From Diprion similis (taxonomy: Eukaryota > Arthropoda > Insecta > Hymenoptera > Diprionidae), in contig NC_060108.1 in the NCBI RefSeq assembly GCF_021155765.1, forward strand, positions 23,213,025 through 23,277,024: a DNA stretch of 64,000 nt, read 5' to 3'. Position 1 is the stretch's first letter. The number at the start of each line of letters is the position of its first letter. Shown piece after piece: positions 1 through 15,571 of the stretch. The notes beneath the pieces were generated by a model. It made no database searches. It was not told where the DNA came from and saw only the letters and a program-made list of their open reading frames with translations. Made by a program: the position numbers and the translations under genes.

Positions 1-189
1 GTGCAAATCAAAAAATTACCTCTGATATTATCACAGAAGGCGAAGAAAATTTGTCCGTTATAGATTCTTATAACAAGAAAGATAGAAATATACCAACTGG
101 CTATGTCACTTCCACTTCGCTAGCCCCACACACACACTTGAAATTCATTTTTTATCTCACACTATGCAATAAATAAAAAAACTAACTCA

Positions 190-195
190 TTTATT
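190..195 (-). promoter_or_regulatory. loqs: Candidate poly(A) signal in a loqs intron
   Basis: TTTATT on the plus strand reads AATAAA on the minus strand. It lies about 74 bases past the stop codon (cta at 269-271) that is met if translation runs through the gtaagc donor at the end of the dsRBD2 exon. This position would suit an intronically polyadenylated isoform. In AT-rich DNA the hexamer is common, so it is only a candidate. Confidence 0.35.
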
Positions 196-358
196 TCTGA
201 TTCATATCCGAATGATTTCATTGGAAAACAGACACAACTCAACTCACATGTCATTATTACCTCAGGAACTATACTGTGTATACATTTGCCTTCTGCAATA
301 TCTTATGCAAACATTTTAATACTGTCACTATTTTTAGAAGACTAAGCATTTCGCTTAC

Positions 359-2071
359 CTCGTCATCGTCAATTCCTGGACTCTGATTGTTCTCAATTGG
401 CGTATCCCGCAACGTGCGCCACATCTTGTCAGCAGCCTGTCGTTTAGCAAGTTTCTTGCTTTTTCCAATACCAACTTGTCTGTACTTCAGTATAGAGCAG
501 ACAATGGTGAATTGTCTTTCGTGAGGTAGCCCTTCCTCGCCTTCCATGGTGTATTTTGGTGGAGGCCAGTGATTAGACATGCACATTTCTTGTAACGAAC
601 CAATCGGATTTCCAATGACCTTGTCTTCCCCATAACTTTGCAGTTCCTGAAGATTCTGACCCCTGATATAACGTCACCAATTACTTTATTCTCTGAATCC
701 TTTCCTAGCGCACGAAGGCAACATCTTTCAAAATGAACATTGTGGAATTGCAAAAATGCAGTGTACTTACTCAGATATGCTGTTAGGCAGTGGACCCTCT
801 GATGTTTCAGTGTTTACCCCAATCAGTTTGTCCAGGACTGCTTTAGCTGCAGCGTGTTTTGCCTCCTTCTTAGATCTCCCAGTCCCCATAGCTGAAATGA
901 TTGGATCTGCTTCAATCGTGCAATTCTTTTCGAGTGATTTTATGGATTCGTTCCAAGAGTGCCAGGAGGCAAACATTAATGTGTATATACAGCTTGGCAT
1001 TCATTAACATCTGATTTTTTTCAATTTGAATAATTCTTGATTAGTTGAATGTTTGTTATCGAATTCAACTTTGCAAGGTGATTATAATTTTCGATTTTAC
1101 TTATTTTCATTTCGTCTTATATTCCAATTATTCTTTCACTGATTCTACAAGAGCATTGAAAAGTGTAAAAAAATTATGACAAAGCTTCAGATTAAATCAG
1201 CGTGAAGTGATTTTTTATTTTGTACGTGAAAATAATTAGGAGTATGACAAACATCAAATATGTATCAACTTTAGTGTTGAATAATTTAGTAATGAACTGT
1301 ATTGGGATAGAATATAACATGATTGAAAAAAATCAGCGCTACTTACAATTTCCATTACAAATGGAAGTGGTGAATAGATATTTCAATCCGAGCTACCATG
1401 CTGAGGAAATTGATGTCCAATCATTCATTACATGAAAATAACACTCTCGTTCATTCATACTGGTTGATAAATGTATGAGATAATTGAAAATCATATTAGT
1501 AGTGACTGTGAATTATATTTTCGAAAAACTGTAGAACCACCGCTATCATGCTTGCAAAATTAACTTGCATCAATTATTCGTATTTACTGAATTACATCAA
1601 TGGAAAAACCAAACAAGAAAAAACTATTTGCTAGACCCTTGTATTACGCAAAAGAATTGAATTCTCAATTGATTACTTAAAATTTAATACAGCCAACTAT
1701 TTACTTCAACATTTACACAAACTCTTAGGTGAAAAAATTTATAGGACGTACTAACCCACGACATCAGAGACAGTGACGCGATAACGGAAGGTAGGTTCAT
1801 GTATGGCACCCTCTATTTGTACAAGTTCATATTTTGGAGTGGTGCCTCTGCGTGACAGGAGCTCTTGCAAAACGGAAACTGGAGTTTTAGCAGGCATGGA
1901 CTTCATTTCTAAACGTGCTGCCTCGTCCAATGGTAATGCCTCGGACATAAGAGTGTGCATCGTCACACGATTCCTGCCATGACGATGTACGCTGTTAGGA
2001 TGAATAGTTTGAACCCCAATTCCACTCATCATATTGGGCACGACTTGTTGAGAATGACGCATCTCATCCAT
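359..2071 (-). CDS. loqs: Loquacious (TRBP/PACT-type dsRNA-binding protein), 3' part cut off
   Basis: Loquacious partners Dicer in miRNA and siRNA production in the cytoplasm. Coding exons on the minus strand: 2071-1756, 906-771 and 662-359 (exon acceptor for the first is at 2080, so 9 bases of leader precede the ATG). The joins keep frame and give 252 residues. dsRBD1 spans about residues 62-133, beginning KTPVSVLQELLSRRG and ending in the GTGRSKKEAKHAAAKA helix; dsRBD2 spans about 169-236, with NPIGSLQEMCM, GLPHERQFTI and GKSKKLAKRQAADKMW. Introns have GT donors (gttagt, gtaagt, gtaagc). The third, Dicer-contacting dsRBD expected in full-length Loqs is absent, so the remaining exons must lie left of base 1. 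The start is the first ATG in the exon, with a non-coding 5' exon presumably further right. Identification is firm from the two diagnostic domains; the far 3' structure is not visible. Confidence 0.93.
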
Positions 2072-2080
2072 GTTATTATT

Positions 2081-4859
2081 CTGTAAAATAAAATAATAAT
2101 TATCATTTTATTGAGAAAAATATTTTGCGCAACAACTGAGCTAATATTTAGACATGTGTGCGTTTCTATTTCTCCGACACCAGGTTCAGAGCTTATTGCT
2201 CGACTAAGGTAAATTGAATTTCTTAATCTTAAAACTTGAAAACTTGAAGCATGTATAAAAATTTTTATAGATGAATCAATGTTTCTGTGAGATTGAATTG
2301 CTACCTTTCACTTTTCGATGCATTTTTTTGAAATATTGACGGAAGTGGATTTTTCAATTTTAAACATGAGCTAAAAACAGACTTTCAAATGCACAAATCT
2401 ATATCTGATTTCTGACCCAGAATTGTTGTATTGAAATATCAGAATCAACACGGTTGTCTAATGCCTAACCATAAAGCTAATCCTGCAATTAATGCCAGGG
2501 GTAAGCCACATGCTTCAACGATATCCTTTAGCATCTGACTTACCGATAAGATTAGGGAGTTTAGGAATAATCACTCGACATACCGGTTCAAATATTGCGG
2601 TTTACCGAACTTTAAAACCTGCCGTACCTGGCGATTTATTAACCTAAAAATCAATCTTTCAACACTTTCGTTGTAAAAATTTTACACATCCCGAAAGGCA
2701 GATACGCGAATACTTTCCTAAATTTGACACAAATCGGGATGAGTAAATGTGGAATTGTGGGTGAAAAATCCTGCGGCGAATAGCCGTAGATATCATGCGG
2801 TATTTTTGCGAAGTGACAAGCCGTTGAAGAGCACGCTTGTTGTTTGGCGAAAATAAAGGGGATCGGAATCATACAAGTAGACTGGTTCGTTCGAAACAAA
2901 CATGCGGCAAGTAGGTCGAAGGACAGAAAGTATGCTGGGTTCTACGACGAGGCGTCGAACCCATGAGGTACTTGCCGGTCATTGATCTGAATGAAAGGCG
3001 GTACAAAAATACGTGCGTAGACCTTTGTTATTCAGAGGTGTAAGCAGGTAATAAGATACCGGCGGACGGCCATGTTTGTTATAAAATTTTCATCGATTGA
3101 ATCTTGAATTGGTAAGGATAGACCGGTGCGATGATGCGGGACTGTTGGAGGATGGATAGATAAAGAAAGGCTTGATCTTGAGGGTAACAGAAGTTGCAAA
3201 AGGAACGAAGTAAGGATCTAACGCCCATCGACACGCATCGTGACATCGACCGCTGCTCTCTCAAAGCTGCCACTCGTAGATGTACGTGGATGTGGATCGC
3301 GAAGAGTAGAGGTTCGACGGTGTTATGAGGCTTATACTCACAATTTACCACCAAGCAAAGTGCAGATATCCTGGCTTCTGCGGCTCGCCAATTCCTATGC
3401 GAAAAGCGAATCCCGCTTTTTGTGACCGATCCAAGTCTCACAAAAAGCTTGATCCGTTTGACGACAGAAAAATGGTTTATGGACTACCGGAGAATCCTTC
3501 CTTGTTTGCGGCTCTGCAGCAATATGCTCTCTGCTACATCAGACCTGCGCCGTGAACTTTTGCGCCGCCGGCATGCGCGCTTCGCCCAGGCACCGTACGA
3601 TTATATTCTACGATTATAAGATTATAACTGTCACGATGTTCGCACTGTGAAGCGAGTAGCGGATGTCATTCAGTTCCCAAACAGGTGAACCATGGATTTT
3701 TGTTTTTTTCTGTCATTGCTGGTTGCGAATAATCATGCGTAAAACTGATTGAGCGAATAATATGTAATTCGTGCGTTCTTTGCAATCAGCGTGATCTATG
3801 CGCCGTACTCGATGCGCAAGCCTCAATTTGCCAGGGTGCCAAGTTTTGGTAAACAAAACCGTTGATTGATTACAGCAGAATCGGATAAACAGTGTATCTA
3901 GATAATTTCAGCAAAAACTAGATCCACGTGGGTGTAGGTAATGTAAACAGACTGACTTCAATGAATGTTCACAAGGATGTAGCAGGATCACGGTACTCCA
4001 TGTATATACACTAATATACAGTCACGAATAACGCGCGATGTTTGGTGATAATTAAATCGCTAGTCCCGAATAATAATGCATATTATAACCATTACAATTC
4101 GCTTTTTCAAGTTACAAAATGCGGCGCAGATCGTCTTTTTTCCCACGTGGTTAGGTTAGTGAATCTCAATTACATTTCCATTCGAGGAATTCAAAAATCT
4201 AGGATCTTTAATTGGAAGTGTGACACAGTCGTGGAGAAAATGTAGAAGCGAGATGAAGTACCTGATGGCGTATTCGGACTGCACGCAATCGATTCCTCTC
4301 GCAAAATTACGTCAATATAGTGTATGAAAGAATTGGTTTAAGGATTTTTCAAAATCGACCAAATTTTGACTGAAAAAATCCAAAAGTTAACTTTCTATTA
4401 TTATTTGCGATTTTCAGAACCCGGAAACTTTTCGTCTCAGAATCGTTTTTGCAGGACTCTTTTTCCGCTAATTAAAATAACTGAATATATCTACGCTCAA
4501 GGTATTTTATTCGGCTGGAAGTCGCCAGAAAATTTCAATTGACGCCTGATACCGTGTGCAATGGCAATTTTTCGAACATCTAACCGCGTTGTGCGCAGCT
4601 CGCATAGCATTTCCGACCGGTTGAGAATTGCTTCCGAGCGCGGCGCTGTGTCAGTCGCTTCCGAGCAGCCGTATTGAAGTGACGTGAGCCGCAAGTCGAG
4701 AATTCAGATCGCTACATGCTTCGACTATTCGGAACTTGACCAAAAACCGATAACTTATGTTTAAAAAAAAGGCTGTGTAACGTGATCCGATCAGTGTATT
4801 CCCACGTAACTCACTGTGAATAATATATGAACGACAGTGTATGGCCAATATTAAAAGAA
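2081..4859. other. Non-coding stretch upstream of loqs
   Basis: No gene could be supported here. Open frames between 3079 and 3619 and between 4497 and 4878 overlap one another on both strands, lack splice-consistent partners and resemble no family. The loqs leader exon and promoter should lie somewhere in this stretch but I could not place them. Confidence 0.5.
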
Positions 4860-4860
4860 C

Positions 4861-5621
4861 GGGGTTACTGAAACACAAACAGCAGAGGACATCGAAGGTG
4901 AGTTTCGTGTATCAAGTTTTTATTCTTTTGTGCGGCTTCAGCTTGTAGCGATTTCGATTCTCGACCCTCTGCGTCGGGTGTCGTTTGTTGTTGTTTGTGC
5001 GGCTGATTTTCGGCAAGTGCGTAGTTTCGTTGTTAGCAAGTTTAATTGGTCAGTTTAGACAGGTAACTACAACACAAAAAGTGTGAATAAGCTTGGAATC
5101 GGGTGTAATTATTACGACAACAAACTAAACATTAAACCACCCGCTATGTAGTGAATAAAACTAAAAGGTACACGTTCGATATGATTTTTAATTACTATGT
5201 CATTTTCGATCTTACATGATTTTAGCTGCGGAATAATTTTATGCATTCATTCAATATCTGTTCTTATTTTATTAGCCTGTTATTATTTTCTTATCATATT
5301 TTATTATATTCTCATTGTAGTATGAAAAGTGTGTCACCACCGTACAACCTGAGAAGCCTCGAGGACTACTACACATACATGTGAAGTGTGGAGCCACCCG
5401 GAGGAGGTAAGAAAACTTATTTCAATTATTGTTTGATAATTCGACATGCTGCATTTGAAACCCAATTTTTATCACTGCGTAATATGCGGCAAACAAATAT
5501 GAAAGGAGACAACAGTAATAATGGAAAATCCAGTTTGCTAAATTAATTCGAGCTTCCTCTTTCGTTTTTTCAGAGTTAAGCAGAAACATCCGAGTAACTT
5601 CTCCATTACTCAGCAACGTTG
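4861..5621 (+). ncRNA. Candidate spliced plus-strand transcript (lncRNA or leader exons)
   Basis: Three exon-like blocks follow one another. The first ends at 4897 before gtgagt (its start is not visible). The second, 5321-5406, follows cattgtag and is followed by gtaaga. The third, 5574-5621, follows a strong tract ending tttttcag and is followed by gtgagt. All three donors are close to consensus and the acceptors face the right way, which is unlikely for three consecutive sites by chance. No long open frame joins across them; the middle exon holds a 20-codon ORF. They could be an lncRNA, an mRNA for a small peptide, or leader exons of a gene further right such as ERCC3. No RNA evidence is available. 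Confidence 0.35.
5322..5384 (+). CDS. Candidate 20-codon small ORF in a spliced exon
   Basis: An ATG at the second base of the exon 5321-5406 opens a 20-residue frame that starts MKSVSPPYNL, continues with SLEDYYTYM and stops at TGA 5382-5384, all inside one exon. It is rich in Tyr and Ser with no signal peptide, and does not contain the LDPTGXY motif of the tarsal-less/mille-pattes peptides. Its position within a splice-bounded exon is the only support; it could equally be an upstream ORF or chance. Confidence 0.2.
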   Translation: MKSVSPPYNLRSLEDYYTYM

Positions 5622-7767
5622 GTGAGTTTGCACGTGTTTAGGTTACGGGTGTTAATTCCCTGGGACTCCTTTGTCACGTGGCGTGGCGGTAAAAATTGTT
5701 GCACAAATCTTCGATTTCTTAGCTGCATGGATAGGCTCATTCGCGATCTCGACGGTGCTTGACTTTCAGTCGATTCATTTTCTTTTTTTTCTTTCTTATT
5801 GGAGTTGACCTATTTTACCACAGTTACTCAAAGTTAGAAATTTTGCACGTTGCTGAAAGTGGAATGAGCATCGCGACAGGTTACCATCACTTACTCAACA
5901 TTCACGGAAACAGATTGTATTTAGCTACAGATTATATAATTACAATGATGTTGTTTAAGTGGTGAATAAACCTGAGGTTTAAACATATTCCAAAGATTGT
6001 TTAATTGATAGAGTTTCAAAGTCTGGCAGAACATAACGTAATCAACTTGCATGATATATCTTGAATCATTTTCAATTTTTCAATGACCAGCAACTATCGA
6101 ACAACCACAGGCTTAGCTCGCTTAGAAAAATGCTGATAAGCATACAGGATGTTTTTAATCCATCTTACAAAAGGTTGATGTACCGATAGTCCGCCAGCAA
6201 TCACTAAAACAATACTCTTGCTGACTACGGTACAAAAACGTTTTGCTCCCCACAGGTGATCAGTGAAAAAGTAAGTCACGGTGACCACGGTGCAAATGGG
6301 GAAGAACGATGTGTGTTGGAAAGAATGGAGAATCGTTTAGAGCGAATGTAGGTAATCGGGTAGGTAGGTGGGCGTTGTGGGATCCGTCGCGGGGTTTGAT
6401 GCAGATGTGCGTGTGAATCTCTTTTCAACATTTCCGTTGGGTGGTTCCGTTGGGAATCAGGCGAGGGTAGGAAGGTCGCGATGCACCGTGATGTTATTAA
6501 CTTTTGTAATTCACAGCGTCAAATGATCACAGTGATTTTCATCCAGAAACACGTAAGAGATTGAATATAAGAGTCTTCGAACTATTTATTAGTAAGCTGT
6601 CAAATTTTAACGAGGTTCAATTTCTCATTTCTTGTCACTTTGCTCCATTTTTCAATCCTCATTGAATTTAATTATTTAGTCATGATCTATAATTACTTCA
6701 CTCAATTGATCTCTGTGATCGTCTGACTGGGCAAAACGCATCTCTGGACCATCTATCGCGTTCCGTGGTACGCTAGATGGTAGAGATGCTGAGCTCGAAG
6801 ACTTCGCGTCGAAGAGGACCGCCGACCGTCACGCCACACAATAATGCATGCCCTCCAACCTCCCTCCCAGACTTGACTCGCATCTCGGAACAACAATTCG
6901 CATCGCAATGTGTCGGATTAAAAAAGACGCAGATGCGGATTGGTTTTCTACAGAATTTTGCGACAAGTCCTAGACGTTTAAGATTTTTTTACGGATTAAT
7001 CGGCCGCGCCTTTTTGCGCGTAGATTAATCACGGGAATCAGACGCGTCATTTGCGCGACGATTGAAAATCAAGGTGGTGACTGACCGGAATAGTCGGTAA
7101 CAGTTGGGGAATTTCGTTTATCGGGTAAAGTCAGGGAAGTATGACAGACCATAGGAAAAAACGGGCTTTTTTTTATAAATCTTTTTACTCTTCAGCTATG
7201 CTTCGTAATTTCAGTTGAGCGCCTTTCGCTTGACGATTTTGTAAAAGGTATATAAGAAAGTAAAGCATTTTCGATGTGTCAAGCGGTCAGCTTTTCACTG
7301 AATTTCGTTACCAACAACTGAGGTTTCAAGTTTAAATTGACCGCACCTTTTGTGCGTTGACTTGATACTTTTTGGTTCTGAAAGAAAGCGCGGCATTTGT
7401 AAGCCAGTGGTCAGTTCACAGGGATAAAAATCGCGGAGTGTACAGTGGTGGTGAAATACCTTGTCGTAAGTATATATAAAACATATCTGAGGTGTACGAA
7501 AGTATTTTTTTAGAAATTTTATCGTCTTCTGTTTCGGGGCAACAAGTAATTTTTTTTTAAAGTGTACCGAGAAATAGTCAGTCTTCGTTCGAACAAAACA
7601 TTTATTTTAATAATTTCAAGTTGAAAATTAATTTTGATTCACAATTTTTTTATTTTTTTATTTAATCATAAAAATAATAGAGTAGAAGACTGTTTTCGCA
7701 AATGTTGACTGTGGGCTCGACGTAGTTTTTGTCGGTGCACGCACTATTTGTCATTGTGCTAATCTTA
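5622..7767. other. Non-coding stretch, no gene seen
   Basis: Short open frames (for example 5759-5965 and 6777-7028) show no recognisable domain. A donor-like gtaagt occurs near 7463 after a block that follows ttcacag, so further non-coding exons of the 5-kb transcript are possible, but I cannot define them. Confidence 0.4.
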
Positions 7768-8290
7768 TTTTCATCTGTTTTAGTTAATCAAATCTTTTGT
7801 CTGTTTCAGCTAACCAAACTTTTTGTTTGTTTCAGCTAATGAATCCTTTCTCTGTTTCAGCTAATCAAATCTTTTGTGTGTTTCAGCTAACCAAACTTTT
7901 TGTTTGTTTCAGCTAATGAATCCTTTCTCTGTTTCAGCTAACCAAATCTTTTGTGTGTTTCAGCTAACCAAACTTTTTGTTTGTTTCAGCTAATGATACC
8001 TTTCTCTGTTTCAGTTAATCAAATCTTTTGTGTGTTTCAGCTAACCAAACTTCTTAACTGTTTCAGTCAATCATGCCTTTTGTCTGTTTCAGCAAAACAA
8101 ATTTTTTGACTGTATTAGCTAATCACACCTTTTGTCTGTTCCAGCTAATTAAACCTTTCGTCTGTATCAGTTAATCAAACTTTTTAACTGTTTCAGTTAA
8201 TAATATATACCTCTTGATTGTTTCAGATAACCAAACTTTTTATCTGTTTCAGCAAATAAAATTTTTGACTGTTTCAGCTAATCGAATTAA
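7768..8290 (+). repeat. Tandem array of about 20 splice-acceptor-like units
   Basis: About 20 copies of a 26-27-base unit of the form ctgtttcag-ctaaNcaaaNcttttt run head to tail. Each unit holds a CTAAY element like a branch-point consensus, a T-rich tract and a terminal CAG, the three parts of a 3' splice site. The left part shows a higher-order period of three units (about 79 bases; variants starting ctaatcaa, ctaaccaa and ctaatgaa repeat in order up to about 8040); the right part is more diverged, with changes such as gtattag and gttccag. It lies about 370 bases upstream of the ERCC3 start codon. Confidence 0.85.
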
Positions 8291-8302
8291 GATGTGTTAA
8301 AA

Positions 8303-8383
8303 ATGCTGATCGGAGAAATATTTCTCATCAGGGGGCTTGGCAGAGGACCTTTTTTGAAATGAAATATTTCCCCGATCAACATC
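8303..8383. repeat. Short imperfect hairpin
   Basis: The arm 8303-8324 (atgctgatcggagaaatatttc) pairs with 8361-8382 over 22 positions with two A-C mismatches, leaving a loop of about 36 bases. Size and pairing fit either a small MITE remnant or a pre-miRNA-like hairpin. It directly follows the tandem acceptor array. I recognise no known insect miRNA in either arm. Confidence 0.5.
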
Positions 8384-8663
8384 TGTGATCGAGATGGCTA
8401 CCTAACTTAACATGAAACGTACTTCAAGCCTAATTTCTATGTGCATGACTTCAAGTCATACTTGCAAACTTCAGGTTGTCTGTGAGGTTATGTCAAACCA
8501 GATTCTGTGTTGACTGTTGCCGTTGCCAGTGGGCAGTGCGCCGTGTGCTTTTGAGGTTATTCGTCGATATTTGCATCGAGTGATTTTCCAGTGGCAACGT
8601 CTGACAGCGTCGAATCAGCATACAAATCATTTTTCCTGTTTCTAATTTTTAAGCGGAGCTATC

Positions 8664-13371
<4,708 letters not shown>

Positions 13372-13559
13372 ATTTGTATTTATATTTCACATGTGTTGAC
13401 GTAAATTATACAGTGGGGTTTTCCACCAGTTATTTCGTACTCGTTCAGCTTCTCTCAGTCGCATGCCCCGTTGTTATAAGTTAAATCTGTTGAAGAGGTG
13501 ATTGTAAATGCAAAAAGTCGACGCATATAACATCCGCTGGATATATCAGATTCGATCTC

Positions 13560-13565
13560 AATAAA
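13560..13565 (+). promoter_or_regulatory. Poly(A) signal of ERCC3
   Basis: AATAAA lies about 190 bases after the ERCC3 stop codon and is followed by T/G-rich sequence (tttcatctttgtc), the usual layout of an animal cleavage site. Confidence 0.6.
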
Positions 13566-13571
13566 TTTCAT

Positions 13572-15571
13572 CTTTGTCTACATGGATAAAATCTTTCAGC
13601 GAACTGTTGTACTAATTTACAGAAAGAATTCCGACTTTCAATAGTACATCAACTTCTAATCCAGTTAAACTTCGTCACATTATTTCTAATCCGATCAAAT
13701 TATTGATTCGACATGAAACTTTTGACAAGCACCTATGTCGAAATAAATGCTACTTGAAACGATTAAAGGGGAACAATCAGAACTATATTATCTGTGATAA
13801 ATATTCTGTTATCTAATTTTTTGTACGTGCATTCATGTTTTACATTACCCTTACACAAATTAACATTGACTCATTACTATCCTTTGTGATTGTACCACGA
13901 AAGCCTTCGTGATTGTATCATGAAAGTAGAACCAGCCGTGATTAGTAACCTAAGCTTATTGATCTAAATAATATACCGTGTTGATAAGATAAGGCGACGC
14001 TAATTTCTTCGTGGTCAGTGATTAAATATTTATTCAGCATGAGTATGCTCAGTTGATTACATCCAGAAATATTACGGACAAAATAAACTATAAATTTCTA
14101 TGAAGACACAACCAGTTCGAGATCATCCATAAATTAAAATAAACAAAATTCAAAGATACAAAAATATTTCTGATACGCTATTATCAGGAATATGCTTAAG
14201 CAATTGTTTATTATTTTCAATCTATCAACACTCATACAATATTTCGAATATCGGAATTACTTTGTTCTGTATTTTCGACAATCTTCGAAGGAAAAGTCTG
14301 TAAATATTTACGCTACGAAGTAAGTAGTATCAATTAGACCGACATCTTTCCCGTGGCCGTTTGGATAATCAACAATTTAACGGCGTTACAATTGATAATT
14401 AACACTAAATAAGCTTTAGGGGAAGCGGTAGATGTAATACACAAATAATTGACAGCGGACGGGTAATAATAGTTTTTTATTTTGAAATCAAAACAGATAA
14501 ATGAATCCAACCACAAGTTTCCTTTCTGGTAACTGGTTGAATGAATCATTCATTAGAGTGAACTTGACGATCCGGTTCTTGTCACAATAAAAAACAAAGA
14601 ACAGACCAAAGGTTCGAATTCACTTGCGACGCCACGTGCGCCACGTAATCCTGATGAAGCGGTAAATGCTGAAAATCTGGCTGAGTACTTACGCCGCACT
14701 TTCGCTTTCTTAATTCGCGCGGTCTGCGCGGAAAGGCAGCGCGTATAAGTTAAACCGTTTGTATGTCTCATTTGTCAACGGGTCCTAGATGGCGAGGAGG
14801 GGAAGACGGTCTACGTATTTCGACAAGTTGATACGACGGCAGAGCCGCAGCTCATGCGTGCGAGGAGTCCCTTGGCTAAGCATATGTGTGTGTACGTAAT
14901 CCTATCGTCGAATTTTCCGTGTCGACACCGCTCCTCGCCGGCGGATGATCATGATCAGTTTTCGCGGACGACCGACAGTCATTGCCTAGGCATTCGTTTA
15001 AGGCTAGGTCGATCTAAAGCTTCGCCAAAGAACCGCGAAACGCAGAGCTGGAGGGGGGGGAAGAGCGAAGAATAAAAAGAGCAGGGAGCAGAACGACACC
15101 AACAATAAGACTGCAGTGCGAGCGTCGTGTCGAGGAGTGTGTGATATAGTGTATAAATATTGTTTAGGGAGTGCAGACGAATGCCGGTGTCGTGCTGATG
15201 CGTCGCAGGGGGGCTGGAGGGGGGGACACGAGAATGAGACGGCGTAGTTGAACTCAGTAAATATCGTACCTGTCGAATGGCAAGGAATTTAAACAGGTAT
15301 ACATGCAGATGCGCGACAACACAGCGTGTGTAGTTACAAGTTACAAGGTGAATTCGTGGGCGAGACTCGGTCGTGAGCGTTGATACGAGGGACGACAAAT
15401 CGTGGTCTAAAAGGCGTCAGGGATGCCAAGGCCACACACCCCGCCGGGGCGGTTAAAGCAATACTTGCTAACGGATACTTAGGTATTATAAAGAGCGGCG
15501 GAGATCAAACAGAGAGTCTCGAATCCCGAGGACTCCGAGCCTGCCGCCGAATCGTCTGCAGGGCGAACAAG
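13572..15571. other. Intergenic sequence and GlcT leader region
   Basis: From 13.6 to about 14.55 kb the DNA is AT-rich with no supported gene. From about 14.6 kb G+C and CpG rise sharply up to the ceramide glucosyltransferase ORF, which suggests its promoter and 5' leader. A TATAAA-like stretch lies at about 15150 (gtgtataaatattg), but a transcription start cannot be fixed. The glucosyltransferase frame stays open upstream to about 15380 without an in-frame ATG. Confidence 0.45.

Noticed and set aside
1-75. Minus-strand block (reading TDKFSSPSVIISE before gtaatt) as a further loqs exon
   Set aside because: The only nearby acceptor (ttataag at about 68) puts the frame into a stop after two codons when joined to the dsRBD2 exon, so it cannot be placed.
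2935-2975. tRNA B-box-like sequence on the minus strand (gggttcgacgcc)
   Set aside because: No A box or acceptor stem at the right distance, and no cloverleaf could be folded by eye.
3079-3619. Overlapping open frames on both strands
   Set aside because: No domain, no splice partners, mutually overlapping; they look like chance frames.
15380-15571. N-terminal extension of the ceramide glucosyltransferase by 64 codons
   Set aside because: The extension opens at a TTG, not an ATG, its sequence lacks family similarity, and the ATG at 15572 gives the normal protein length.
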